Source: Coriolopsis trogii
Taxonomy: Eukaryota > Basidiomycota > Agaricomycetes > Polyporales > Polyporaceae
Length of the DNA: 64,000 nucleotides
Assembly (NCBI GenBank): GCA_020543525.1
Contig: JAHYIO010000037.1
Location: 1,240,001 to 1,304,000, forward strand
Direction of reading: 5' to 3'
Numbering within the stretch: position 1 is the first letter of the stretch; each line of letters begins with the position of its first letter. Position numbers and translations under genes: made by a program. The notes beneath the pieces are model-generated. The model did not search any database, had not been told where the DNA came from, and worked only from the letters and a program-made list of their open reading frames with translations. Of the stretch, positions 22,883 through 33,826 are shown in pieces.

Positions 22883-24720
22883 ATGCTTATTCCCCCCAAA
22901 GCTGGTACGTTGCGGATCTTCGCAGAGGACACGACCGGCAGACCCGATCAGCCGACAGCCGGACCAATCCTCATCCAAGGTTTCTTGCAGTATTTCTTCC
23001 AAGGTCCGTTCGTGATTGCGCAGGTGCGAAAAACTGAGGTTGACGGTTCATCCTTGTACAGGGGTTATAATCACGCAGGTGGGCTGCACACACTCGCTAT
23101 ATGGTGCTCGTGGCATTGATTGTGTTTCTGTCCAGGCGGTCAAGTTCTACCAGCGTCGAGAAGACGACGGAGTGAAATTGCGTATTTATGTTCTCGTCCT
23201 CTTCGGCTTCTCCATGTGCGCACCATCAATCTTTACTTTTGCGTGAGTGTTTGCTGATAATGGTGCCACAACCTGCAAGTTTACAAACGCTCCTTGAGAG
23301 CTATAAGGTCTGGGTGGAGTCGATCGCCGGTGTGCATTGGGTATGTGCACTTTGAGGTTGATATGCCAGGAAAATCTTACAAGTCGAGTCTTCCAGTGGA
23401 CTTCGGATCTGCACTTCACAGAGTTCCTTTGCAACGCAATCATATGTACGCTGTGCGAGGTGTTCCTCATCCGGCGCTGTTTCAAGGTGAGTGTATGTAG
23501 TGCTATATGAAGACCTGCAAAGTTATAGGGGACAATCTATATGCGTAGATCACAGGCAGGAGCTACCTCGTTCTCGCCTACCTCGCACCTCTCTCGCTGA
23601 CTACAGTTGCTGCGAGTATCATCCTGGTATGTAACTATGTCAGCGTAACGAGTCATCCTGACGGTTGTTTCGCCAAAGACCATCAAGATTGCCACGGTGG
23701 TAGGACCCATCGCCGATACTAGACATGTTGATGTACGCTCTTCTTCATCGTGCATCTTTTGCTCTCCCTGACACCATGTCTAGCCCCTCCACGCGAGTGT
23801 GTTCGCATACCCACTATGGGTCTACGGCACGCTCCTTACCGCCCTCTCGCTCACCGCCATTCGTTAGTATTCTCTCTTCCCATGCATACACTCGTTACCT
23901 CCCTGACATCCTGAATCGTCCTCTCACAGTTTCTCTGTCTCTCTGGCGCAACAAGACCGGCCTGAACTACCTCGACACCACGCTCGCGCACATCATCGCC
24001 ATCACCTGGGAGACCGCCGCGCTGCCGGCAGCATGCATGTTTGCCTCCGCCATTCTCTACTCGGCCCGCGAGCCGGGCGAGCACCCCGCTGCCACAGAGG
24101 CTCACCCGTCCCCTTTCGCGGAAGCCAACCTGGACCTCTTCTTCGCGATACTTACGGGCAAGGTGTATACCCTGGGCCTCCTCCGCACGCTCAACTCACG
24201 CACGCAGTTCCGCGAGCGCTTCAATTCGAGCTGTATCGGACGGCGCTCACTAACGGACTACCAGTGGGGTGAGGGAGACAACGACGCACAGGCGGACCGG
24301 AATCCGGGACTTGAGATTGCGGGCGAAGTTGCTACCGGCGAGCAACAGGCTGTGCGGAAGCGACGCAAGACTGACTGTTGCTGCGCCTCTGACGACGATG
24401 CGCATGGACGGAGCAAGGGCGCGGGCGACGACGCCGCCGCCGATGGCAATACTCGGGCGCGTGAGGGGTCGGGCTCGTCTGGGAGCAGCACGCTGCGCTT
24501 TCAGACTCCCTCTCCGGATGGCGCTGGACACCCTACCGGGTGGGACGAGGATCATGATGGGACTGACTCTCCGCCCGGAGGTTCGCAGGACGACGGATGG
24601 GACCCGGGAAATGCGTTGGAGTCACAGGTGGGCGGGCATTTTTTGAGATTTAATTGTGATGCTGAGCCGTGGATGCCCTCAGTCATTCCTTGCCGATCTT
24701 CGACCGGTAGATGTTCCTAG
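22883..24720 (+). CDS. Multi-helix membrane protein of a basidiomycete seven-helix type
   Basis: Nine exons (22883-23003, 23062-23078, 23136-23215, 23280-23340, 23397-23486, 23549-23626, 23679-23732, 23784-23862, 23930-24720) give 456 residues. Seven hydrophobic segments are visible: GPILIQGFLQYFFQ; LRIYVLVLFGFS; LHFTEFLCNAIICTLCEVFL; YLVLAYLAPLSLTTVAASII; FAYPLWVYGTLLTALSLTAI; TLAHIIAITWETAALPAACM; and FFAILTGKVYTLGLLRTL. This spacing and the LTGKVYTLGLLRTLNSR end match the seven-helix proteins with a DUF6534-like domain that are expanded in Agaricomycetes. The last ~150 residues are acidic, Gly/Asp-rich and disordered. Exon 2 is only 17 nt. The start is uncertain because an upstream ATG (22803) is in another frame and no intron can link it. 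Function is unknown. Confidence 0.78.
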
Positions 24721-24915
24721 ACGCTCACAGTCTATGGACTCTTTCCTGAGATAGCCAGCTGTGTGACTGGTTGCGTCCGCGATCCGCCGCAATGTCAGCA
24801 CCCTGTTTTGGAAGTCGACGGATGTAGAAGAGTGGTGGTATTGGTTCTATCTAAGCAGCCCATACACAAGTGACAGTTCACGAGACTGTATCTAACGTAT
24901 GACGACTTGGCAGCC

Positions 24916-26708
24916 TCACAGCTTCGCGTGCTCGCCCGGACCAGGTGGCACACCGCTCGGCGAGTACTTCAGAGCATCCTTATTCTTGTACACATCCTCC
25001 GTGATCGAGCGGTAGCCGGCCACCGTCATGAGGATGTCAAGGTCGGCGAGCAGGCTCTTGATGACGTGCCTGCACCCGTGCACACCCTCGTGGGACATGC
25101 CCCATACGTACAAACGGCCGATCATGACGACGTGCGCACCGAGGGCGATCGCCTTGAACACGTCTGCCCCTGTGCGAATGCCCGAGTCGAAGATGATGGT
25201 CATCTCTGTGCGTCGTGCCTTGTCAGCATTCCCCTCGCCAACCATTGCCGCACTATGGCATGTCACTCACTGTCCCCGACAGCCTCGACAATTTCCGGGA
25301 GCACTTCGAGGCTACCCACTGCGCCGTCGACCTGCCGGCCGGCGTGGTTGGTGACGACGATGCCCTCGCAGCCGATCTCGTACGCCTTGCGCGCGTCGGC
25401 GGCGTTCTGGATGCCCTTGATGACGAACGGCCGCCCGTTCGAGATCTTCTTCCACTCGCCGATCAGCCACTTGACCTTCTCCCAGGTGTGCGCCTTGCCG
25501 TGCCAGACGCTGTGGTCGATCCACTTGCCCTTGTCACGGCCGAGGTCGTCCTTGTGTTTGGCCATGAAGACTGGGTCGGACTCGCCGAGCTCGTTGCCGG
25601 GCGTACCCGGGTAATAGAACCTGTCTCGGGGGTGAGCGTGTGGACTACCATCTATTCAGGACGATGCGCACGTGTAGTTGGCGATGTTGATGTCGGTGGG
25701 ACGCCATCCGAGCTGCCAGGTGTCGGTGGTGAGCATGAGGACGTCGAAGCCCGACTTCCAAGCCCTATTCAAGAGGGACAATGTCTGGGTACCGCACGAG
25801 GTGAGCACCTTGAAAGCAGTCATTTAGATGCAGGCTCACGATCTCATCGTCGTGACCCATGTACAGCTGGAAGAAACGAGGGCTCTTAGCATCGCCGCCG
25901 TTTGGTCCTGCGGGGTTGTAAGCAACGGGCCGCTTCGCGCGTAGTGCGGAGCTGAACATACCATCGTACTGGTGTATCGAATTGCTCTCGTTGCGGTCGG
26001 CCGCTCCTTCATCGTTGGCGCGAGCGACTTCCTCGATCGGCTGGGAAGCAGCGGTCGAGAGGCAATACTAGCGAGTGGAATCAAACGGTCAGTCCGAGTT
26101 ATGCTACAGACAACCGCTGTGTGTCACGCACAGGCATACCCAGCTCGCCAGCAACGCGAGCGGGAATGAGCTCACCAAGGGCCGAGTACAACTTGTTGAT
26201 GCCGATCGGGGCGAACATGATAGGCACAGGGATCTTGTGCCCAAATATTGTCGCTGTATCCAGAGCACTCATAAGCTGAAACAAAGCTCGAGAGGCTTGT
26301 GGAGACCTACTCGTCAAGTCGCGGGTGTTGGTGTCGACGCATGTACGCGGGACGATGCGCCATCTATAAAATGCCTCCCTGTGTAACGTGGTTACTACGC
26401 GGCGCATGTAGGTGCGACGCATACAACGCGTTGTTACCTATTGGCCCTATCAGTCCAGCCGATCCCAGCGTTAGAGTTGGCGTAGAAGTAGCCGCGGTCG
26501 TTCAGTTTCTTCTTGGTCGACTCCTGTAGTTCCTCGGGATGAACAGAGAAACTCGGCACTGCAAGTACGATTACTTGGTCGAACGATGCAAGCCGGGACA
26601 AAACATAAGAGACATACAGCTCCCGTGCTCGCCTCCGCGCTTGAACATCTCGCGCTGGTAGAGGGAGTAGTGAGGGGAGGGACCCTTTGGCTTGTTCTCA
26701 GGATCCAT
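24916..26708 (-). CDS. FMN-dependent 2-hydroxyacid oxidase (lactate oxidase/monooxygenase-like)
   Basis: Nine exons (26708-26618, 26558-26438, 26378-26311, 26253-26132, 26067-25962, 25907-25840, 25784-25672, 25620-25271, 25205-24916) give 442 residues. The TIM-barrel family oxidises L-2-hydroxyacids such as lactate or glycolate with FMN. Signatures in order are VPIMFAPIGINKL, YCLSTAASQPIEEVA, FFQLYMGHDDE, FDVLMLTTDTWQLG, the FMN/lysine strand RPFVIKGIQ, the active-site VVTNHAGRQVDG (His322 base, Arg325), and the phosphate loop DSGIRTGADVFKAIALGA. The catalytic motif reads NHAGRQ where the family nearly always has NHGGRQ. There is no cytochrome b2 heme domain and no clear PTS1 (ends HAKL, which is close to the AKL type), so peroxisomal import is possible. 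An Asn/Asp-rich loop before the QLYMGHDDE motif lengthens the protein slightly. Confidence 0.92.
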
Positions 26709-27291
26709 TGCAAGGCTTTGTGGTTACTACGAATTGTTTGTGGGTATGAATGAAGTGGTTGACTGTCCGAGAGGTAGAGAGAGAGAGCTGCTGCTGGACA
26801 CGGAGACTTTGGACGATATATATACGACCTGTGTACGCGTTTAGGCAACATATGTGACATCACCTCGGAGCGGAGTGCTCGCATGGCACTGTTCTGAGAG
26901 CCGTTCATCCATCGTCGGAGGGGCGACGCGATTCACCGCAAGCACGTTGGGAGCGTCCGTGCGATGTCGGCAGCCGTATTTTTGTCAACGAGACGCGATG
27001 AGTGCGCTAGACAAGGACGGCTCCCCGACCATCAGCGCGCCTCTGCTCGCGGCCGTCCGTCGACGCGTGACGTCATCTCCGCCATCCGAGTCGTGTCGCG
27101 CGTCTCCGCCCAGTTGAAGTCTAGCACGGTGCGCGTGTATGTACGCATCTCATTACAGAGCAACATCCTCGATCGTCCAAGCAAACATCTTCAAAGACGA
27201 TGAAGTATCACCGTCCGACACGTCTACTCCTCTCCTCCAAGAACACTCGATAGCAAGATAACTAGGCAAGCACCTCCCTTTCCAGGCAACC
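26709..27291. other. Promoter and spacer between two minus-strand genes
   Basis: This is 583 bp between the oxidase start and the M28 peptidase stop. An AG/TC microsatellite-like run (gagaggtagagagagagag) lies at about 26768-26786 and TATATATA at about 26816-26823, which may be core promoter elements of the oxidase gene. No gene is seen. Confidence 0.45.
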
Positions 27292-30200
27292 TCACACCTT
27301 GATCGTCTCCGTGAGCTTGTCCAGGAGCGCCGACACACGGCTCGCCTCCGCCTCCGCCAGGGTAGCGTTCTTATCAAACGTCAACGCCTCCGTGATCGAC
27401 GGCAGCGTCGTCGCTCCGTAACCTGAAAATATCCCCATCAGCACCATCCATTAGAGGCCGAGAACGGAACACCGTCTCTCCAAGCGAGCACGACCGCTTT
27501 ACGTGCTGACCGCACCGTACACCTCCGACGGGACACAAGGGGAGGCGCAAACAACAACCGCAAAAGACAAGGGAAGGACACGTACCGAGCCATTTCCCGG
27601 GAGCTACACCCAAATGCTTATACCACTCCCGGTCCTTGATCCCACTCTCGTGGATGAACCCGCGCTCGAAGGCTACCAGCTTCGCGTTCGCCCGCTGCAC
27701 CCTCTTTGCCGCCTCGATGAACCTCCCGATCGGTCCGTGCGGCTTCCCGTGCGCAAAGATCCTATCCAGAATCCGTTTCAGCCACCCGGGAAGGCTCGCG
27801 AATCGTGAACTGCCGTGGTGTCCGTGCAGTTGGCAGTGCGCGTGGTGATGGGCGTGGGCGTGTTCCATCTCATAGTCTCGGGCGTGCTCGTGGCGAGCGT
27901 GGTCCAGCGGGTGTTCGGACCCATGGGCGTGAGGGTGTGCGTGCCCGTGCGGCGAGAGACGACGGTGCGGAAGCTTGTCGAGGAGCTCGCGGAACTTGGC
28001 CTCTGCGTCTTCCTTCTCCGCATCGAGCGCTTGACTCGCCTTCACCAGGCGTCCGATGGACTTGCGCAAACCTGAGAGATCTACGTCGGTATCCAAAGAC
28101 TCGGCGATACCCTCCACCCTACAGAAACGATGAGCACATTCGTAACGCTGAGCATTGGAGATTGCACTCACTTGTCCAAGTACTTGTGAAGCTGCAGCGT
28201 GTAATGAGTAGTGTTAAGCGGCAGAATGATGGAGTCCGCAAGGCGCAGAGTCACGAGCCCCAGGTGCTTTGCGACTGCAACCTACACTTGATATGAGTCC
28301 TCACGTTTTCAGCAGAGCCATCGTGAACACATACGTGACGAACGAACCCAGGGTCCGCATATACCTCCTGCCACCTCTGAGAGTCGTATATAGAGTGATA
28401 GTGGTAAGGCGCGTCGTAAGGCGTTGCGCCAAAACCTTGATCCATGCTTGCAACCTATATGATCCCTGTTGGGTCAGTATTTGTGCCACAGCCCGCATGT
28501 GGGGAGCTTACACCTAGGTGCTGTAAGAACGGTGTGAAGTCGCTGCCAGACCCGAGAGGAGTGATAGCACCCAGCTCAGAGTCGAATAGGTCCTTGTGCT
28601 TCTCCACGAAGGTGTCCAAGACTTCGACATCGATGCCCCCGTGGTACGGACCTGTATCCGTGCGCGCGTCCCAGAGTGTCCTTGCGGGATCGTGAGGGTG
28701 CGGGACGTTCAGCGCTACATCACGAATGAGGTGCACAAGCGAGGGCGAAGCTGAGGTGCCCCATTGGGAGCCGGCCACCGAGACATCTACATTCAATGCT
28801 GATGAGTATGTCTGTTCATTGTGAGGTGTATACTGGTGGCATACCCAGGTTCACATAGGCGACGACGTTCTTCTGGATCCAGTCAGGGAAATCCTCTGCA
28901 AACTCGGTACTGCCAATGAGGCCATACTACACCTCTCATAAGAATATGACTGGACACTCCGATCAGGGCACAACACGTACCTCTTCAGCATCCCAGCTTG
29001 CAATCACGATGTTCCGTAGAGGCCTCCATCCTTTCCTCAGCAAGAAGCCAAGACCACGAACGACCTCGTGCAGAGACACCGTGCCGGAGGTTGGATCGGC
29101 GGCGCCCATGACCCAAGCTGAGCAGTTGGCCATAAGTCTCGACTGAGTTGTCCCCTCAGCCTTCCGCACTTACCGTCACGGTGACAGCCAACAAGAACAG
29201 TCTCGTTCTTGATGTGTCCAGGGATGACAGACATCGCATTCCAGATCGGGATCACGCGAGTGTCAACTATGGAGGGTTTAGCCTATTGTTTGCACCATGG
29301 CGTCCGTAGCGCGACTCACCATGGTTCACCAACCGGATCTTCTTCTTGCTCGGCTTACCCAACATGCCAAACGCCTCTTCCGCCTCTCCGCCAGAGATCT
29401 CCTTGAGAAGCTTCCGCGCGTTGTCTCCAGAGATAGGCAAGCTCGGGATCTTCGGAATGTTTATACCTTCGGTGCGCGTCGCATTCTCGTATGCGGGCAG
29501 ACCGGGGGTGGTAGGGTCGCCGGGGTAGAGAGAAATGTACTGAACGCTGCCACGTTGGACCGACGTAGGATTACGCGCAGGACCCTCGGGATACGGTGCA
29601 TAGCCATTCGCGACTGTGACAACGCCGTCGTCTCGGGGGTCATCGTATATGAGTACACCGACCGCCCCGAGTTCCTCCGCTCCTTTGATCTGAAGGGGTT
29701 CTGGTCAGCTTGGGGATCTCATGAGGCATACTACTGAGCGAACCTTCAATCCGCGGAAGACTTGACCGTAACGTGCGAGAGCAATCTTGCCAGTGAGGTT
29801 CCCACCACTCGCAACGATCGCATCATAGTCCTCCTTGCGGCCGTAGTTCACGTACACGACCTCACCAGTGACGTCACCGTTTGCGCTGAGCCCATGGAAC
29901 GTAGGGATGTAGTCCCGGTACTTCGCAGCCTCAGGGTCACGAGGGTCGCCATCTTCGACGAGATCCGCTTCCCACTCGGGTTTTCCCTCTTCGTCCAGGA
30001 TGGAGAGTGCGCGGTCAAGCGGGGTGTTCATAACGGGGAAGTACTTGTCGATCCACGCCGTGGGCTTGCGAAGCTTGTGAATATCATAGATGGCAGATTG
30101 AGACTCGGGAGACCCAGCGGGGAATACGGGAGGCTCAGGTGGGGCAATTATCCCGAACTCATCCTGGAACAGCTCGAGGATGACGGTAGCGTCGATATAA

Positions 30201-30641
30201 TCCTCGGTGGAGCCAGCGATGTGGGGATGAGTCGCATACTGGCGTGAGGCAAGCAAGGCACTTGTGGGGTCAGGTACAGCCCTGTTTACGATCACATGCG
30301 CGTGTCAGTCGTCTATTCCGATACATTCAAGTCGGATAGGCGCATTTAACGAGTGGGACGCACAGATAGAGTTGCTCGACTTTCTCCTTTGCGAAGAGGC
30401 GCCTGCCGCTGAATGCACTCATGGCCCAAGATGGTCGGTAAGTTGTGGGGTATGCCTTAAGAGCAGGCTCTCGGGTAGAGTGCGCGACGAGAGCATACAT
30501 GCCATAGATAGCAGCAATGCAGATGAGACCCTTGAGCTTGCCAAAGCTAGAGTGGGCGGACCGCTCTTGGTGGAGGACGGGTCCGTCGACATGCTCGGGG
30601 TCGAGAAGAGGGACCTTCTCGATGTCGTGGGCGTCCTTCAT
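27292..30641 (-). CDS. M28 zinc peptidase, glutamate carboxypeptidase II/Vps70-like membrane protein
   Basis: Eleven exons (30641-30364, 30281-29744, 29689-29320, 29266-29174, 29117-28981, 28926-28845, 28786-28512, 28454-28335, 28281-28172, 28118-27586, 27422-27292) give 888 residues. It is a type II membrane protein: a short cytoplasmic N-terminus, one helix ([18 protein letters not shown]), then a PA domain ([27 protein letters not shown]), the M28 peptidase and a helical dimerisation domain. Zinc and catalytic residues are visible: His and Asp in [13 protein letters not shown], the Glu pair in SWDAEE, Asp in YVNLDVSVAG, and His in [11 protein letters not shown]. Such enzymes act as vacuolar or surface carboxypeptidases. 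The dimerisation domain carries an unusual His-rich insert (see separate entry). The start at 30641 gives a short acidic leader with a dileucine-type VPLLDPE. Confidence 0.93.
27811..27952 (-). other. Histidine-rich insert within the M28 peptidase
   Basis: Inside exon 10 of the peptidase, a 46-residue stretch holds 18 histidines, starting [13 protein letters not shown] and ending CQLHGHHG. It interrupts the helical dimerisation domain between the DKLPHRR and [10 protein letters not shown] segments. His-rich runs of this kind bind zinc, copper or nickel in ZIP transporters and zinc chaperones. A metal-storage or metal-sensing role here is inference. Confidence 0.8.
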
Positions 30642-31146
30642 GACGAGGACGGACTTGGTGGTAAAGAGAGAAGGAGCGTTGGGAAGATGTTGAGTGCGCA
30701 GTTGTGCGCCACTTTGGGTTCTGATGCCACGGCGGCCCGAAGTGACGCACTACATTCATGCGCAGACGCTTGCTTCATGTTTGTTCCTATCTATCGTACT
30801 TGAGCGTACCTCCTTAAGTAATGAGTCATGCGCTCTCTGTGGAATCATACATAAGTACTGAGAAATGCATGTCGTGACTCAGATGTAGATACCTCATACC
30901 TGCGCTATCAATTTGTATTACCGTCGAACGTCGGCAGCAATCGTCTCGTCAGCCGCATACGTATATAAAATGTTGGTGTCTGCAGTCCTCCTGCCTCTTC
31001 AGCCTTTGTATAATTCTAGATCTGGCAGGGACTTGAGGGGATGCTCGCAAGTCCGGGACAATCGGACCACCGGCTATATGACTTCCCGGCCCAGCGTACA
31101 ATGACGCGTTGACGCTCAGTATTATTATGACTTGCTCTGCTCAGCC
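30642..31146. other. Shared divergent promoter of the M28 peptidase and PEX14
   Basis: The two genes start back to back with 505 bp between their ATG codons. TATATAAA lies at about 30961-30968, some 180 bases upstream of the PEX14 start. No other gene is seen. Confidence 0.5.
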
Positions 31147-32578
31147 ATGGCGGAAGAAGACAAACCCACAGGACACCAGGATACCCCATCCGTTACGGAT
31201 CAAGCACCTGCAGAGACAGCACCTGTACTCCCTCCTGCACAGACCGAAAGCCCCTCACCCTCCCCAACGGACAGGGCTGACCTCATCCATCGAGCTCGTG
31301 CTTTCTTGACCTCGCCTCAAGTCAGGAACGAAGATGTGTCCGCAAAGCGTAGATTCCTCGTGGAGAAGGGGCTGACAGATGCTGAGATAGATGGCCTCCT
31401 CTATGAAGTAGTGCGTCTTGTCTTAATACCTTCTGGTCCACAGCTGAACCGATAGGTTTCGCTTGGCACAACCTTCAGCCACCACCAGCACCTCCACTTC
31501 CTCCAAGAACGTACCCTCAACTGCCACCGTCGAAAGTACCATACCTGCTCCTCAATGTCTTCCGCGCATTCACGTGGCTAGCGGGAGGCTCTGCTGCTTT
31601 GGTGCTCGCATACTTCGTACGTGCTTGATCTTTCTTCCTCCTCTCCAGTACCCCGCAATCGTCATATGAATTCGGCTCATGTCACACTTAGCGGTTCATA
31701 TACCCAAAAATTGCCCGAACATACCAAGCCCGACTCTCCCTCCGAGCCCACCGCAGTGCCAGGCTCGAGCGTCTCACCCATACCCTCCAGGACCTGAAGG
31801 CCGCGCAACGGTCTACGTTCGCTGTCCTGCCCCAGCCAGAACTCTACCGTGAACCAGCAAAGTATGTCGAATGTCACGGCTTGGCACAACTCTCATCGGC
31901 CAGCAACGGCGAGAAGGATGTACCACACATCACCCTGCTCCGCTGTGCCATCGAAGACTGCTCTAAGGAGGGGCGCAAAGCGACATCTGCCGAACTCTTC
32001 GGTGCACTCGAAGCCAAATTCGCCTGGGTGGCGGAAGAGGACGCCCGACACGAGGCAAGTCTCCCAACAGTCAAGGCTGCACTCGAAATCGCTCACTGTC
32101 TCCTCATACACAGGAAGCGCTCTGGCGCACACTCACCACAACACCTCTCTTCCAACCCGCGCCTCCTCCGCCATCCTCACCAGCACCCTCCACCTCGTCT
32201 CTCCCGCCCTCTCCAGACACGATCTGGACATACACCCCTCCATCGCCCCAACCGCCCCCGCCCCTCCTCTCCTCCCTCTCCTCCCTCCAATCCGCACTAC
32301 CCCCGCCCTCCTCGTCCAGATCTCCACCCGCGCCCAAGTTCCAACACACCCTCCAAGCGCTCTCGGACCTCACCGGATACATCGCGACCCAAACATACGC
32401 CCTCCCGCACTCCGCCTTCCGCGCGCCAGGCGTCGGGCTCGGCACCCCGCTCTCGCCCGAAGAGGAGGAGGTCCGGCGCGAGATCCGCGCGCTCAAAGGG
32501 CTCGTCCTCAACCGTCGCTCGTTCATCCCGCGCATCCCGCGGCCTGGCGAGACGGCTGCTGCGCCGTCACCGGCTTGA
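31147..32578 (+). CDS. PEX14: Peroxisomal docking protein PEX14
   Basis: Exons 31147-31410, 31479-31616, 31692-32054 and 32114-32578 give 409 residues. The N-terminal Pex14 domain (residues ~46-88) reads DLIHRARAFLTSPQV, then AKRRFLVEKGLTDAEIDGLL; in PEX14 it binds WxxxF motifs of the import receptor PEX5 at the peroxisomal membrane. The Pro-rich PPPAPPLPPRTYPQ that follows fits the PEX13 SH3 ligand. A hydrophobic segment (AFTWLAGGSAALVLAYF, residues ~118-134) is the membrane anchor, followed by a helical segment (RSARLERLTHTLQDLKAA) and a long Pro/Ser-rich C-terminus. The third intron has a GC donor (gag|gcaagt at 32055) and is the only one of that kind I found here. The last exon has no in-frame Met, which makes it easy to miss. 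Confidence 0.9.
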
Positions 32579-33826
32579 TGCTGATCTGGGGCCAGTATGC
32601 AGTACTTATGCACAGGAGGAGGGGGTGCGACCGCGTACTGCGTGCGGTCGCCCGCGGGTCCTCTTCAGCTTTCGCGTCCATGTAACCGTACTGTCATGCC
32701 AACCCGAGGGCCGGGGGAGGTGGCGTGTACACTGCAGTCTGTTTAGCTTTGCCGTCACAGATAAGCTCTCGCGTCACCCCCTGCAAGAATCTCGTTGGGA
32801 TGCGACAGAAGAAAGGCTGAGACGCGTCAAGTGAAGGACGAGGACCTCGGCCACCCGCACGTAGGTACGTATCAAGTCACAGTCCTGGATCGTTCAATGT
32901 ATGCGTCAACCTTCAAGTAGTCCGACAGCATTAGCCAATAAACATATCATACATGCGGTACATATGGTATACTGCGACCGTCCAGGTGCAGGGAATCGTC
33001 GTCGACGTCTGATCGTCGCCACGCCAGACGCCCCTTCCATTGCGCATGCCGTCCTGGCAGAGAACGACCGACCGACCGACCGCGTCGACTGACGTACGTC
33101 TCGAAAGAATGTGTCTATCTACAAGGAATGAGTCGAAAAACCAGTCCGAGCTCGAGCTCAAGCGCTCAATGTCGACGTCGTACACGTCCGGCCGGAGTAT
33201 GTACGTACGAGGGTATGGTCCATGCATGAGAAAACATGGGCGAGAACGGTCCTTCCAACGGTCCATACGGCCGGCGTCCAGACGCCGAGCGTGCCCGAGA
33301 AATTCGTGGCGTATTCCGCTGCCGATCAGGGCAGCGTTCGCGCGATGTGGGAGGTGAAGCTTGAAGAGGGGTGCGACTCTGCGAGCCGCAATGCCGGGGC
33401 CATGGAGTGAGAATGCCAGTGGGTGAGAGGTATGTTGCTGGTGCGGGATGAATGTCGGAGTAGTGCAGCGTGTATTGGTGCGCGGGAGGTGTGCGTGAAT
33501 GACATGGGGTGGGGGTGGGAGGGGGGGCGGCGGCGGACGATGATCATGGAGGGTGATGCAGCAGGCGATGAAATGGGTGGGCGAGGCGAACAGTGCGGAG
33601 ATGAAGCGGAGACAATGTAAAGGCAGGCGCGTGTAGACGAGGTGATATGCAACGTGTAAGGCAGAGCATGTATGAGTTGAGAGACTTGCGACTGGAGACG
33701 GAGATGCGACGAAGATTGAGGTGAGGTGAGAAATGAAACGGCGCGACAGCCGTCGCTTTAGAAGGTGTAGTCCAGGTGGCGGTATCGCGTGGCATGAAAG
33801 CGCGGAAAGCTCGACTGTCTTCACGG
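32579..33826. other. Spacer between the convergent PEX14 and KRE6 genes
   Basis: About 1.25 kb between two stop codons. A minus-strand frame of 300 codons (32931-33833) runs through most of it but encodes a Ser/His/Pro-rich low-complexity peptide without any family signature and overlaps the KRE6 stop; I take it as chance. The rest is probably 3' untranslated regions. Confidence 0.45.

Noticed and set aside
24907..25889. Long plus-strand frames opposite the FMN oxidase
   Set aside because: They are antisense shadows of well-supported coding exons with diagnostic FMN-dehydrogenase motifs.
28786..28798. Alternative acceptor for the M28 peptidase exon at 28798
   Set aside because: It would insert four residues into the conserved YVNLDVSVAG motif; the acceptor giving exon start 28786 restores it.
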